A stretch of DNA of 64,000 nucleotides, taken from the NCBI GenBank assembly GCA_024641305.1, contig JAHEDI010000002.1, positions 2,927 through 66,926 on the forward strand, given 5' to 3'. The notes under the pieces were generated by a model. It worked only from the letters and a program-made list of their open reading frames with translations. It was not told the DNA's origin and searched no databases. Origin of the DNA: a bacterium (GTDB lineage: Bacteria; Actinomycetota; Acidimicrobiia; Spongiisociales; JAENVV01). The translations under genes were made by a program, and so were the position numbers. Each line of letters opens with the position of its first letter. Position 1 is the first letter of the stretch. This document shows positions 32,598 to 41,202 of this stretch, one piece after another.

Positions 32598-33281
32598 CTA
32601 CTCGTCCCGTTTGGGTGGAGAAGTAATGCCATTGCGTACAACGAGGAACAGGTGAATGGCGACCAATGCAACCAGGAGGGATGGCAACACCCACACGTGA
32701 GCGCCGAAGAAACGCGACAGGGTCAAACCAGAGATCTCCGGACCGCCCAACATCAGGTCTTTCGTAAAACCACCAACCACTGGAGGCACCGACCCGATCT
32801 GGGTCCCTACCACCGTGGCCCAGTACGCCCTTTGATCCCAGGGAAGCAAATAGCCCGTAAAGCCAAACGCGAAGGTGAGAAGAAGCAAGCCGACCCCGGT
32901 GAGCCAGGTCACCTCGCGCGGATATTTGTAGGCCCCGTAAATAATCACTCGCACCATGTGGAGGATCGCCAAAAGCACCATGGCGCTTGCGCCCCAGTGA
33001 TGAATGCCACGTATCAGCCAGCCAAAGGACAATTCGTTGGTGATGTAGGTCACACTGGCGTAGGCCTGCTGTGGCTCGGGAACGTAATACAACGTGAGGA
33101 GGATGCCGGTGACGAACTGCAACACCAACGTGAACAGTGTGGCGCTGCCCAAAGTGTATGCCCAGCTGACCTTGGGGATCTTCCGCAGGAAGACCGCAGT
33201 CCAGTTACCCCGCCAACCCGTGCGCTCGTCGAGCCAGTCGCCCGTCTGCTTCAACCTGTCGTCATTGGCGGCCGGTTGCAC
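32598..33281 (-). CDS. qcrB: Cytochrome b6-type subunit of the bc complex
   Basis: A 227-residue b6-length cytochrome b. I start it at GTG 33281, one base after the Rieske stop; the longer track ORF runs inside the Rieske gene. Haem-ligand histidine pairs are seen in HHWGASAMVLLAILHMVRV (helix B) and in FGAHVWVLPSLLVALVAIHLF (helix D). GYLLPWDQRAYWATVVGTQ is the Qo-site segment. The b protein is split: this part holds both b haems, and the PEWY part is on the next gene, as in b6f and in some Gram-positive and actinobacterial complexes. It oxidises menaquinol or another quinol. Confidence 0.93.
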   Translation of the reverse strand: MQPAANDDRLKQTGDWLDERTGWRGNWTAVFLRKIPKVSWAYTLGSATLFTLVLQFVTGILLTLYYVPEPQQAYASVTYITNELSFGWLIRGIHHWGASAMVLLAILHMVRVIIYGAYKYPREVTWLTGVGLLLLTFAFGFTGYLLPWDQRAYWATVVGTQIGSVPPVVGGFTKDLMLGGPEISGLTLSRFFGAHVWVLPSLLVALVAIHLFLVVRNGITSPPKRDE

Positions 33282-33282
33282 G

Positions 33283-33825
33283 TCATGCTTCCTTAAAGAA
33301 GAGTTGGGCGTCTTCAACCTTGTACTCATACCGATCGAGCGGACGCGGCGGGGGCCCGGCGAGAACCTCCCCGTTCCGGCCGAACATGGCGTTATGGCAC
33401 GGGCAATGGAACCCCGCTTCCGCTTCCACCCAGCGAACCCGACAGCCAAGGTGGGTACAGACATTGGATAGGAGGACGAAATCTTGCCCGTTTTCGGTGG
33501 TCACGAAAATCGAGACCTCCTGCTCTTCAACCAGGTAGCCCGTCCGGCGCTCAATGGTTGCCTTGACCAGTGTGGGAGCCGCCCCCGGCTCAATCGACCC
33601 CACCGAGCCAAGGCGGATCCAACCCTCTTCCCCGGTCGCGGTTCGGGCCGATCCCGTTACGAACGCGATAGCAGGCACACCCACGGCGGCAGTGATCGTG
33701 CCCCCAACCGCTCCGATGGTTGCGATCAGAAACTTTCGACGGCCCGGATCCACGGCATCGGGGCCATCGGCACCAACGCCAGATGGGACGCCGGATGTAC
33801 TTGGTGGTCCTTCGTCGGCTCCCAT
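33283..33825 (-). CDS. qcrA: Rieske iron-sulfur protein of the bc complex
   Basis: A 180-residue protein from the ATG at 33825, which has GAGGA upstream; the track adds 30 residues. One N-terminal helix (KFLIATIGAVGGTITAAVGVPAIAFV), preceded by GRRKF, acts as a twin-arginine-like anchor. The 2Fe-2S motifs are CTHLGC and CPCHNAMF, with the GPPPRPL proline loop after them. It is the first gene of the three-gene complex on this strand and is divergent from ccmF across about 300 bp. It accepts the first electron from quinol. Confidence 0.94.
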   Translation of the reverse strand: MGADEGPPSTSGVPSGVGADGPDAVDPGRRKFLIATIGAVGGTITAAVGVPAIAFVTGSARTATGEEGWIRLGSVGSIEPGAAPTLVKATIERRTGYLVEEQEVSIFVTTENGQDFVLLSNVCTHLGCRVRWVEAEAGFHCPCHNAMFGRNGEVLAGPPPRPLDRYEYKVEDAQLFFKEA

Positions 33826-34129
33826 ATTGTCCTCATTTCTAAACTGCGCTAGCTCGTATGATTTTCTAGCACCATCCGGCCGAACATGTGGGGTTCTCGT
33901 AACGTCTTTTCCCACCGCCGACCGATGAACCCGGCCTCAGCCGCGCCGCCAGATTGTGCCCTCCCACCATACCGATCTACTTCGGTCGGATGACTACGCT
34001 ACGGGACAACAATCTTCAGCGAGTCAGGAAGACGGCCACCATGACACCGGCGAGTAGCTTTTCGACGACCTCGGCTTTCCCGCCGTTGCGACTACGAAAC
34101 CTTGGCGGCGGACCCGGGACACACCTGAC
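33826..34129. other. Divergent intergenic region between the Rieske gene and ccmF
   Basis: This 304-bp gap separates the bc operon (minus) from the ccmF operon (plus) and must contain both promoters. I see no RNA gene, repeat or convincing ORF. A 30-codon plus frame (34041-34132) ends by overlapping the ccmF GTG, but has no coding character. Confidence 0.5.
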
Positions 34130-36172
34130 GTGACCGCGTTTATTGGTTCCCTCGCCATCCTCGTCGCGGTTGGCTCCTCCATCGTGTTGATTGCGCAAGG
34201 ATTCCGCGGAATGCAGCAAGCGTCGCGCTCGACGGCTCGGCACCTGAAACGTCCGGTCGTCGGTATCGTGGGCGGCGCCGTTGTAGCGATGGCCGCACTG
34301 GAGTTCGGCATCCTGCGCGACGATTTTTCGATCGAGTACGTCGCCAACCACTCGGCCTCTTCTACACCGTTCATATTCAAGGTCGCCAGTGCTTGGGCAG
34401 CCCTTGAGGGAAGCATTCTGCTCTGGGGCCTGGTGCTGGCTGTATATATCTACACGGTGTACCGCGGGATGCGAAGAACCCAGGGTCAGGACCGGCTGGG
34501 ATCGGGAGCGCTGCTGGTACTGGGGATCGTCAGCCTGTTCTTTTTCGGCATGATGCTCACCGTGTCTGACCCGTTCCGGGTATGTATCGACCCGGGCTCG
34601 GTCGGGTGTTTCGGCGCAAGCAACCTGCCCTGGGCAGCGTCCCTCGCTGCCTTGGAAGGTCGGGGGCCCAACCCGCTCCTCCAAAACCACATTCTGATGG
34701 CAGTCCACCCGCCGATGCTCTACATCGGCTACGTCGGAATGGTCGTGCCGTTTTCTTTTGCCATGTCCGCCCTCATGCTCGGAGCAAAAGGCACCGAGTG
34801 GCTGAAGCGAACTCGCACGTGGACGCTTATTGCCTGGGGATTTCTCACGGTCGGCATAGTCCTCGGTGGACTTTGGTCATATGAGGTCCTTGGCTGGGGA
34901 GGGTACTGGGCTTGGGACCCCGTCGAGAATGCTTCGTTCTTGCCCTGGTTGACGGCTACAGCCTTCCTCCACTCTTCGGTCGTCCAAGACCGAAGGGGCA
35001 TGCTGCAAGCCTGGAATTTCGTACTGGTCATCGCCACGTTCGCTCTGACCATCCTCGGCACGTTCCTGACCAGGTCAGGCGTGATCGCTTCGGTTCACAG
35101 CTTCTCGCAGTCGGCGGTTGGACCGGTGCTCCTCTGGTTCCTTATGGTGGTATTGGTCGCATCCTTCGGCCTGTTCGCGATACGAGTCAACGTGGTCGCG
35201 TCGTCCCCTCGCCTCGACTCACTTGCCAGTCGGGAGGGGGTATTCCTCCTCAACAACCTCTTGTTGACCGTCTTCGCATTCGTGGTCCTGGTAGGGACCC
35301 TGTACCCGATGTTCGTCGAGGCGTTCAGCGATCAGCAGGTCGGAGTCGGGCCGCCCTTCTTTAACCGGATGGCCGTTCCGCTGGCGTTCGGCCTGCTGAT
35401 GGCAATGGGGGTAGGACCGGTCACACCGTACCGGGTGGCACGCGGAGCCATAGTCTGGGAACGCATCCGCACGCCGTTGCGGTTGGCACTCGGAGTCGCC
35501 GCCCTGGCCGTGGTGCTCCGCTACCGCAACCACCTCCTCTTAATCGGCATCTTGACGGCGACATTCGTAGGATTTGCGATTCTCCGCAACCTCTACCATT
35601 CGGCACGTACCGTCTCCCGTGCTCGGGAGATAGCGCTTCCGGCGGCAGTGGTGCGCACGATGAAGAGTGACCCGGGTTACTGGGGCGGACAAATCTCCCA
35701 TTTCGGGGTAGCCGTCCTTGCCCTCGGGATCACGCTCTCGGCCAACCTTACCGTGGCCGCCGAGGTCGTACTCAGCCCCGGCGAAAGCGCCAGTGTCGCC
35801 GGGTATGACATCACGTACGTGAATCAGTTTACGCGTGAGGAGTCGAATCGGTCCGTGACGGGCGCAGCCCTCGACATCAGCAGAAGCGGAAACGTGATTT
35901 CTCGACAGGAACCGCGTTTGAACCAATATGGTGCGTCGGGCATGACCGTGGCGACCCCGGCGGTTGACGAGTACTTGACCGGCGACCTCTACCTGTCTCT
36001 GAGAACGATTAATCCCGAGAGTGTCACGCTTGAAGTTTGGTGGTTCCCCTTCATCTGGATGGTGTGGGCCGGAGGATTCTTGGCCGGTTTCGCCATGCTG
36101 TGGTCGAGGCTGGTGCACAAACCGAAGCGGGAAAGCAAGCCCACCGAGCGGGTAACCACCAGTGAAAACTGA
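34130..36172 (+). CDS. ccmF: Cytochrome c haem lyase CcmF
   Basis: A 680-residue, multi-helix protein of the CcmF/NrfE family, which ligates haem from holo-CcmE to CxxCH apocytochromes with CcmH. The tryptophan-rich haem-handling motif is seen as WGGYWAWDPVENASFLPW, and conserved blocks include HPPMLYIGYVGM, FLTRSGVIASVHSFSQ and the periplasmic SPGESASVAGYDITYVNQF. The start is GTG at 34130 with weak ribosome-site support. It heads ccmF-ccmH-ccmI-ccmG, all overlapping. Length is typical. Confidence 0.95.
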   Translation: MTAFIGSLAILVAVGSSIVLIAQGFRGMQQASRSTARHLKRPVVGIVGGAVVAMAALEFGILRDDFSIEYVANHSASSTPFIFKVASAWAALEGSILLWGLVLAVYIYTVYRGMRRTQGQDRLGSGALLVLGIVSLFFFGMMLTVSDPFRVCIDPGSVGCFGASNLPWAASLAALEGRGPNPLLQNHILMAVHPPMLYIGYVGMVVPFSFAMSALMLGAKGTEWLKRTRTWTLIAWGFLTVGIVLGGLWSYEVLGWGGYWAWDPVENASFLPWLTATAFLHSSVVQDRRGMLQAWNFVLVIATFALTILGTFLTRSGVIASVHSFSQSAVGPVLLWFLMVVLVASFGLFAIRVNVVASSPRLDSLASREGVFLLNNLLLTVFAFVVLVGTLYPMFVEAFSDQQVGVGPPFFNRMAVPLAFGLLMAMGVGPVTPYRVARGAIVWERIRTPLRLALGVAALAVVLRYRNHLLLIGILTATFVGFAILRNLYHSARTVSRAREIALPAAVVRTMKSDPGYWGGQISHFGVAVLALGITLSANLTVAAEVVLSPGESASVAGYDITYVNQFTREESNRSVTGAALDISRSGNVISRQEPRLNQYGASGMTVATPAVDEYLTGDLYLSLRTINPESVTLEVWWFPFIWMVWAGGFLAGFAMLWSRLVHKPKRESKPTERVTTSEN

Positions 36173-36572
36173 CATCCGCGCCCTGACTGGCTGGGCGGTT
36201 ACGGTCGTCCTGATCGGAATCGTCGCGGTCGGCTTGTTCATGGGCGATACGCGACCGCAGGACCGTGCGGCTTCTTTGGGTTCAGCCATTAAATGCCCCG
36301 TGTGCCAGGGTGAGGCGATAATCGACTCGCCCTCACCAACGGCCCAGGCGATGATGGACATCGTCAGGGAAAAGGTGGCGGCTGGCGAGACCGATCAACA
36401 GATCTTCTCCTACTTCCAGGCCCGGTTCGGGGAAGGGATTCTGCTTGATCCGCCCCTGGCGGGAACGACACTGCTGGTCTGGATCCTTCCATTTCTAGTG
36501 GCAGCGGGAGGGGTTCGACTGATTCTCTCCCGGCGCCGCCCTGCCGAACCCGCTCACGGAGAACCCTCATGA
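36162..36572 (+). CDS. ccmH: Cytochrome c maturation protein CcmH (CcmL-like, thiol-redox subunit)
   Basis: A 136-residue protein. GTG at 36162 overlaps the end of ccmF by 11 bp. The motif CPVCQGEAIIDSPSPTAQAM is the CcmH/CcmL redox site (usually LRCPVCQGQSI), which keeps the apocytochrome CxxCH reduced. One N-terminal and one C-terminal helix flank it (VVLIGIVAVGLFM; LLVWILPFLVAAGGVRLIL). FQARFGEGILLDPP matches the family's Y-x-x-RYGDFVLLxPP. It ends overlapping ccmI as ATGA. Confidence 0.94.
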   Translation: MKTDIRALTGWAVTVVLIGIVAVGLFMGDTRPQDRAASLGSAIKCPVCQGEAIIDSPSPTAQAMMDIVREKVAAGETDQQIFSYFQARFGEGILLDPPLAGTTLLVWILPFLVAAGGVRLILSRRRPAEPAHGEPS

Positions 36573-37378
36573 AATCCGAACAAGATGACCTTATCCAGCG
36601 CCGCGATCAGGCACAGCGAGACCTCGACGAGTTGGCAGCCCAGGTCGATGACAACGAAATCGACCCGGTTACCGCCGAACGGCTGCGGACCGCCTACCAG
36701 GCCGAATTGGATCAGCTCGATGCCACCCTGGGCAAGTTGCCGAAGGTACGGCTTGAACCCAGCGAGCAAGCCAGCGAACCGGAGCTAAACACTGGAAGCG
36801 CTCGGTCAACCCGAAGAATGGTGATCGGTTCACTCGTGCTCATCGCCGCGCTATCCGTGGCCATCGGCTTTGCTGCTCGCGATGCACAGCCAGACCCCAC
36901 CCAACCTGTTTCTGCTGCACCGGGGGCGCTCACCGTCGATCCTGCGTCGGTCAGCAACGAACAACTTGAGACGGTGATCGCCGCCAACCCCGACATCAAT
37001 CCTATGCGAATGGCCCTGGCCGACCGCTATTTCGAAGCCGAAGAATACGGTCCCGCCCTTGAGCACTACCTCTATATCGCCGATAACGACCCCACCTCCG
37101 AAGAGGAGTCCAAAGCCTTGGCCAGGGTTGGCTGGATGGCCTACCGGACCGGGCTGCCCGATGAGGCCAAGACCTACATCGAACTCAGTTTGGATTCGGA
37201 TCCAGCCAACGCCGAAGCGACCCTGTATCTCGGGTTCATCTCCCTTTACGGGCTCGGCGACGCGGAAACGGCGATACCCCAGCTTGAAGCAGCGCTCGAG
37301 TTGTCGAACCTTTCGGAGAATGTGATCTCTCAAATCGAAGCGGCGCTGGTCGATGCCCGCTCCGGAGTAACCCCGTGA
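36569..37378 (+). CDS. ccmI: CcmI-like TPR protein (C-terminal half of classical CcmH)
   Basis: A 269-residue protein that probably holds apocytochromes for CcmF/CcmH. The cytoplasmic N-terminal part is a coiled coil (DLIQRRDQAQRDLDELAAQVDDNEI). One helix follows (MVIGSLVLIAALSVAIGFAA), then a periplasmic region with TPR-like units (MRMALADRYFEAEEYGPALEHYLYIA; SKALARVGWMAYRTGLPDEAKTYI; AEATLYLGFISLYGLGDAETAI). The order and ATGA overlap with ccmH support the role; the sequence is otherwise divergent from proteobacterial CcmI. Confidence 0.85.
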   Translation: MKSEQDDLIQRRDQAQRDLDELAAQVDDNEIDPVTAERLRTAYQAELDQLDATLGKLPKVRLEPSEQASEPELNTGSARSTRRMVIGSLVLIAALSVAIGFAARDAQPDPTQPVSAAPGALTVDPASVSNEQLETVIAANPDINPMRMALADRYFEAEEYGPALEHYLYIADNDPTSEEESKALARVGWMAYRTGLPDEAKTYIELSLDSDPANAEATLYLGFISLYGLGDAETAIPQLEAALELSNLSENVISQIEAALVDARSGVTP

Positions 37379-37998
37379 CGAACAGCCCATCGGACAACTC
37401 GACGGACAGTGGGGTGGCACAGGAACCCACCACGACCTTGAGGCAGCAGCGGAAAACGTGGGTCAGCGTCATCGGCATTGTCGCCGCGGTGGCTCTTGTC
37501 GCCTGGGTGTTCGGCGGACGGTTTGGCACCGATCCACGCCTCGTCGACTCGCCACTGATCGGTCAACCCATGCCGGACTTGACACTCAACTACCTCGAAC
37601 AAGAGGGGGCCTTAACGTTTTCAGATCTGAAAGGACAGATTCTGGTCGTGAATTTCTGGGCTTCCTGGTGCTTTCCGTGTCGGTTGGAACACCCGGCCCT
37701 TACCTCGGCTGCCAGCGCCTACGCGGACCAGGGCGTACACTTCATCGGGATCTCGTACCAGGACAAGACTGCAGCAGCCATCGGGTTCCTCGACGAGTTG
37801 GGAAGGGCAGACGGCTATTCCTATGTAACAGACGAAGACTCCCGCGCCACGGTGGAACTTGGCGTGTTTGGTGTACCGGAAACCTTCTTCGTTGATGCCA
37901 ACGGCATCATCCAGGGAAGGGTCCAGGGCGAGGTGACCGCCGTGATTCTTGGTAACGCCATCGAAGACCTCCTCGCCGGTCGCACCCCCGACCTATAG
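37375..37998 (+). CDS. ccmG: Membrane-anchored thioredoxin CcmG/ResA-like
   Basis: A 207-residue protein; GTG 37375 overlaps the ccmI stop. An N-terminal helix (WVSVIGIVAAVALVAWVFGG) anchors a periplasmic thioredoxin fold with active site WASWCFPCRLEHP and the cis-proline loop GVFGVPETFFVDANG. The acidic/GVPE loop is typical of CcmG/ResA/TlpA reductases that reduce apocytochrome or CcmH thiols. Last gene of the ccmF group; about 190 bp follow before the next gene. Confidence 0.93.
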   Translation: MTNSPSDNSTDSGVAQEPTTTLRQQRKTWVSVIGIVAAVALVAWVFGGRFGTDPRLVDSPLIGQPMPDLTLNYLEQEGALTFSDLKGQILVVNFWASWCFPCRLEHPALTSAASAYADQGVHFIGISYQDKTAAAIGFLDELGRADGYSYVTDEDSRATVELGVFGVPETFFVDANGIIQGRVQGEVTAVILGNAIEDLLAGRTPDL

Positions 37999-38187
37999 CG
38001 TCTGATCGGGCGTCGAGCCTTCGCGTGACGATCTCTGGATCAGAGCCTGGACGGGCGAATTTCCCTAAGAAGACCCTAAGGGCGGCCTAAAGATCCTATG
38101 AAATTGGGACGTTCGACCCCATGCCTCTCGGGGGTTCTTTGATTAGGATTCTGGCTTAGCGCAATAGCTATATCTCGGGAGGGATCG

Positions 38188-39228
38188 ATGAAAGCGTTGA
38201 AGTGGACTATCAGAATCCTGTTGCTTGGCGCTTTTATTGTCGCCCTCGCAGCCTGTAGCGGTGCAGATGGCGCCGAAGGCCCGGCAGGACAAACGGGACC
38301 GGCGGGACCTCAGGGACCTGAGGGACCAGCGGGGGTTGCAGCCGAGATCAACGTCACCGACCTTTCGTGTACCGAGTGTCACAACGATACGGCCTTGATT
38401 ACCGGCAAACACACCGCCTGGGAAGCATCCAAGCACGGAAGCGGTACCGCTATGGCGTATGCCGGCGGTCGGGAAGGCTGCTCGGGCTGCCACTCGGGTG
38501 CCAGCTTCAGCGCCAGAGTTGCCCTTGGGCAGTCTCCGGATGAGTACAACGTTGCCGACCCCAACCCGACCCGTCAAGATTGTCGCACCTGCCACGAGGT
38601 CCACACCACCTATACCGGAACCGACTGGGCGTTGGAGACGACCGCCCCCGTGGATTTGTTCGCCTTTGAGGGTGTGACGTTTGATGGCGGCGAAGGCAAC
38701 CTTTGTGTGGAGTGTCACCAGCCGCGTCGAGGGATCGACCCGGTAGTCGACGGTATGATCGAAGTCAGTAGCGAGCACTGGGGACCACACCACGGCCCAC
38801 AGAGTTCAATGATGCTCGGCATCGCGGGCGCCGGCACCGATGGCCTCACGCTTGAGGGTAGCCCATCTGCGCATTACACAAACGTTGAAGGCACTTGTGT
38901 CACCTGTCACATGGGTGAAGGCAAGAGCCATACGTACCAGCCGGACATCGCCACCTGCCAGGGTTGCCATTCTGGTGCTGAGAACTTCGACATCAACGGT
39001 GTCCAGACCAAGGTGCAGGGATTGCTTGACGAACTCAAGGCGGCTTTGATCGCCAAGGGCTGGCTCGATCCGGAAGACCATCCGCTCGTGCAATCCGTCC
39101 CAGCCGGAGAAGCTGCGGCACTCTGGAACTACATCTACGTCGCCCATGAAGACAAGAGCCTTGGTGTTCACAATTCTGACTACACCATTCAACTCCTTGA
39201 GGAGGGCCTGGCTTCGCTCGGCGGATAA
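38188..39228 (+). CDS. Surface six-haem cytochrome lipoprotein with collagen-like stalk
   Basis: A 346-residue protein. A lipoprotein signal ends at LAAC (cysteine 23). Directly after it come nine Gly-X-Y triplets (GADGAEGPAGQTGPAG...), a collagen-like stalk, then a multihaem domain with CTECH, CSGCH, CRTCH, CVECH, CVTCH and CQGCH and many free histidines for bis-His ligation (HGSG, HEVHTTY, HWGPHHGP). The C-terminal 90 residues are haem-free. It has its own GGGAGG ribosome site and a strong terminator, so it is probably monocistronic. By design it should stand off the membrane and exchange electrons outside the cell. No matching family is recalled for the stalk-haem fusion. Confidence 0.9.
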   Translation: MKALKWTIRILLLGAFIVALAACSGADGAEGPAGQTGPAGPQGPEGPAGVAAEINVTDLSCTECHNDTALITGKHTAWEASKHGSGTAMAYAGGREGCSGCHSGASFSARVALGQSPDEYNVADPNPTRQDCRTCHEVHTTYTGTDWALETTAPVDLFAFEGVTFDGGEGNLCVECHQPRRGIDPVVDGMIEVSSEHWGPHHGPQSSMMLGIAGAGTDGLTLEGSPSAHYTNVEGTCVTCHMGEGKSHTYQPDIATCQGCHSGAENFDINGVQTKVQGLLDELKAALIAKGWLDPEDHPLVQSVPAGEAAALWNYIYVAHEDKSLGVHNSDYTIQLLEEGLASLGG

Positions 39229-39256
39229 TCGTCAAACAAACCGAGAACGCTATAAG

Positions 39257-39290
39257 AAGAAGGGCTGCCAATCCGGCAGCCCTTCTTTTT
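39257..39290 (+). terminator. Strong intrinsic terminator after the six-haem lipoprotein gene
   Basis: AAGAAGGGCTGCC and GGCAGCCCTTCTT form a 13-bp perfect stem with a 5-nt loop, followed by TTT. It is 28 bp past the stop codon. Confidence 0.92.
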
Positions 39291-39983
39291 CTGGGTGGTG
39301 TTTTGATCAGGAGCCTGTCGCCGGTGGAGGCAACATCGTTCACGTAGGTGTCCCGCCCGGTCGACGAGTGTGCATCCAGTCACAGCTGTCGCGTTTAGAT
39401 GCACGCTCGTTGGTTTCGGGGGCGGGTTCTCGACAGAATCGGGTTCCAACATCATGTGTTGCCCGAGTTGAGCCGGCGATCCCCCAAGGGCCTCGGCACC
39501 AATTACTTCGAACTCTTAAACACCAGTGTGCCGTCGTTGGCTGATGGTCGGCGCCAACACCTTCGGCACCAATCTTGACCGTCTTCGTGGCGGGGGCCGT
39601 GGTGGCCCGCCAGGGATTCTTGCCAGCCCAGGCGTCCATACGGTTGGCCTCGGGAATGTCCGGATCGGCATTGATGACTTTCGGCGAGGTCGACCAGGGG
39701 TGCGGGGAGCTGGGGAAGTTGGATCTCGCCCACTTAGCGCCAATGGCCGTCCGGACGATGCCAGCCGTCTGGAGTACGAGCGCCGCCACCATTCCACGCC
39801 GCCGGACGAGAACCCGTTCGTGGCCTGGGCGATCAGGTCGTCCGGGTTCTTCTCTCATCCTCATCAAGCCGGCGGTGGAGCTCCCTGGCTCGCCCCGAAT
39901 ATCCGATGTCGTCCATTGGTATCACCGATGCCGACCGGATTTGCCGCGCGTCGCTCGGACGGCCGCCTCATCAAGCGATGAGA
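39291..39983. other. 693 bp with no supported gene
   Basis: Several overlapping frames are open here (for example 39340..39867 minus, 39526..39981 plus), but each is rich in Arg/Pro/Ser with shadow-like composition. None shows a family motif, start signal or continuity with neighbours. The minus frame around AALVLQTAGIVRTAIGAKWA reads most like protein and could be a decayed gene upstream of the terminator. I see no RNA gene or repeat. Confidence 0.5.
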
Positions 39984-40382
39984 TCAAGAACTGGCGTTGG
40001 ACTCTTCAGGAGGTGTGTACTGCTCATCATGGCGAATGATGATCTGTGTTGCCCGGAAACGGTCGCCCTCCCAATAGCCTTCAAGAAGGACCGGAACATC
40101 GTCGTCGAACAACTGAGGTGGGGTGCGATCGGTCACCACGGGAATGATTGTTCCACCGTCTCCGATGGAAAACGTCGTTTCTGCTCCAGACTCGACCGAA
40201 TCTGGTAGGACCTGCCCGCCCAGGCGGAAGACCCGTCCGTTTTCGAAGTTGGCTCGCTGAGCGACTGCCTCGTCGGGAAACAGGTAGAACACTGTGTTTG
40301 CGGTGAGGCCACCACTCAGGAGAAAAGCGACGATGATGCCGATAATTCCTACGGCAGGAATAACGAACAGCTTGTTCCTCAT
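39984..40382 (-). CDS. ccmE: Haem chaperone CcmE
   Basis: A 132-residue protein: an N-terminal helix (FVIPAVGIIGIIVAFLLSGGL), then an OB-fold with VFRLGGQVLPDSV, TDRTPPQLFDDDVPVLLEGYW and the C-terminal haem-binding motif RHDEQYTPPE. The histidine of HxxxY binds haem covalently in classical CcmE; here it is His, not the Cys variant of some archaea and bacteria. It is the last gene of ccmA-B-C-D-E, and its ATG overlaps the ccmD stop (ATGA). It receives haem from CcmC and hands it to CcmF. Confidence 0.94.
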   Translation of the reverse strand: MRNKLFVIPAVGIIGIIVAFLLSGGLTANTVFYLFPDEAVAQRANFENGRVFRLGGQVLPDSVESGAETTFSIGDGGTIIPVVTDRTPPQLFDDDVPVLLEGYWEGDRFRATQIIIRHDEQYTPPEESNASS

Positions 40383-40489
40383 GATCCTGACTTTCTTTGT
40401 CTACGGTCCCGGACGATGAGCGAGCCGATGTAGCCGATCACCGCGAAATAGGTGAGGAGAAATGAGGCAAGAACCGACGGATCCGTCAT
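40379..40489 (-). CDS. ccmD: CcmD-like small membrane protein (missed by the ORF track)
   Basis: A 36-residue ORF: MTDPSVLASFLLTYFAVIGY, then IGSLIVRDRRQRKSGS. One helix followed by a short basic tail is the CcmD pattern. It starts four bases inside the end of ccmC and ends overlapping the ccmE ATG, exactly where ccmD belongs. CcmD helps release holo-CcmE from CcmABC. Position and topology carry the call, as CcmD sequences are poorly conserved. Confidence 0.82.
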   Translation of the reverse strand: MTDPSVLASFLLTYFAVIGYIGSLIVRDRRQRKSGS

Positions 40490-41202
40490 GATCCGGGCTG
40501 CAACTTCGGTGGAATGACCGCCGACCCGGCATTGGGCGCCAGTACGGTCTCGGCGAGTCGGGCCTCTTCGATACGAAGTTGGTCCGCCCGCCAGATCAGT
40601 AAGCCGGCAAACAGAATCGTGAACGCGGCCAGGTTGATGAGCATCGCCAGGAGTGTCTCCGTTGGCATGCTGGCACCGTCTGGTCGAATCGACTGTGTCT
40701 GATGCAAGGTTCGCCAGATGTTTACCGAAAAGTAGACCAGAGGGATTTGCAGTGCCCCGACGATGCCAAGCACGGCCGATCGACGGGCCCGCTGAACCGG
40801 ATCTGTGGCTGCCCTGCGCAAGGCCAGGTATCCGAGATAGACGAAGAACATCATGGCCGTACTAGCCAATCTGGCGTCGCCCCAGTCCCAGGCGATACCC
40901 CAGGTGGCCTTTCCCCAGATCATGCCGGTGACCAGCGCCAAGCCCGTAAAGAGCACGCCGATCTCCGCTGAGGAGGCAGCCAGATAATCCATCTTCGGGC
41001 GCTTGGTGACCAGCCACCCAATACCAAAAAGGGCGGTCAGTCCAAAGGCCAGGAAGCCCAGCCAGGCAGCGGGGACGTGGATTCCGATGATCCGGGCGCT
41101 GTTCCCCTGAACGGCGTCGCTCGGCATCCGGGCCGCCAAGGACAAGCCAAAAACCATGCCTATGGTTGCCAGACCAAGGAGGGCGTAGCGGAGCTTCATC
41201 AA
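40486..41202 (-). CDS. ccmC: Haem exporter/handler CcmC
   Basis: A 238-residue, six-helix protein. The tryptophan-rich haem motif is seen as WGKATWGIAWDWGDARL, with conserved periplasmic histidines in GIHVPAAWLGF and WRTLHQTQSI. CcmC loads haem onto CcmE. Its start (ATG 41199 or 41202) overlaps the ccmB stop, and its end overlaps ccmD. Length matches the family. Confidence 0.94.
   Translation of the reverse strand: MMKLRYALLGLATIGMVFGLSLAARMPSDAVQGNSARIIGIHVPAAWLGFLAFGLTALFGIGWLVTKRPKMDYLAASSAEIGVLFTGLALVTGMIWGKATWGIAWDWGDARLASTAMMFFVYLGYLALRRAATDPVQRARRSAVLGIVGALQIPLVYFSVNIWRTLHQTQSIRPDGASMPTETLLAMLINLAAFTILFAGLLIWRADQLRIEEARLAETVLAPNAGSAVIPPKLQPGS

Noticed and set aside
34041-34132. 30-codon leader-like ORF overlapping the ccmF start
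   Set aside because: No ribosome site or regulatory-codon pattern; too short and unsupported.
39340-39867. 175-residue minus ORF in the ccm region
   Set aside because: Arg/Pro-rich, no motif, no ribosome site, and overlapped by equally long frames on both strands; kept only as an unexplained region.
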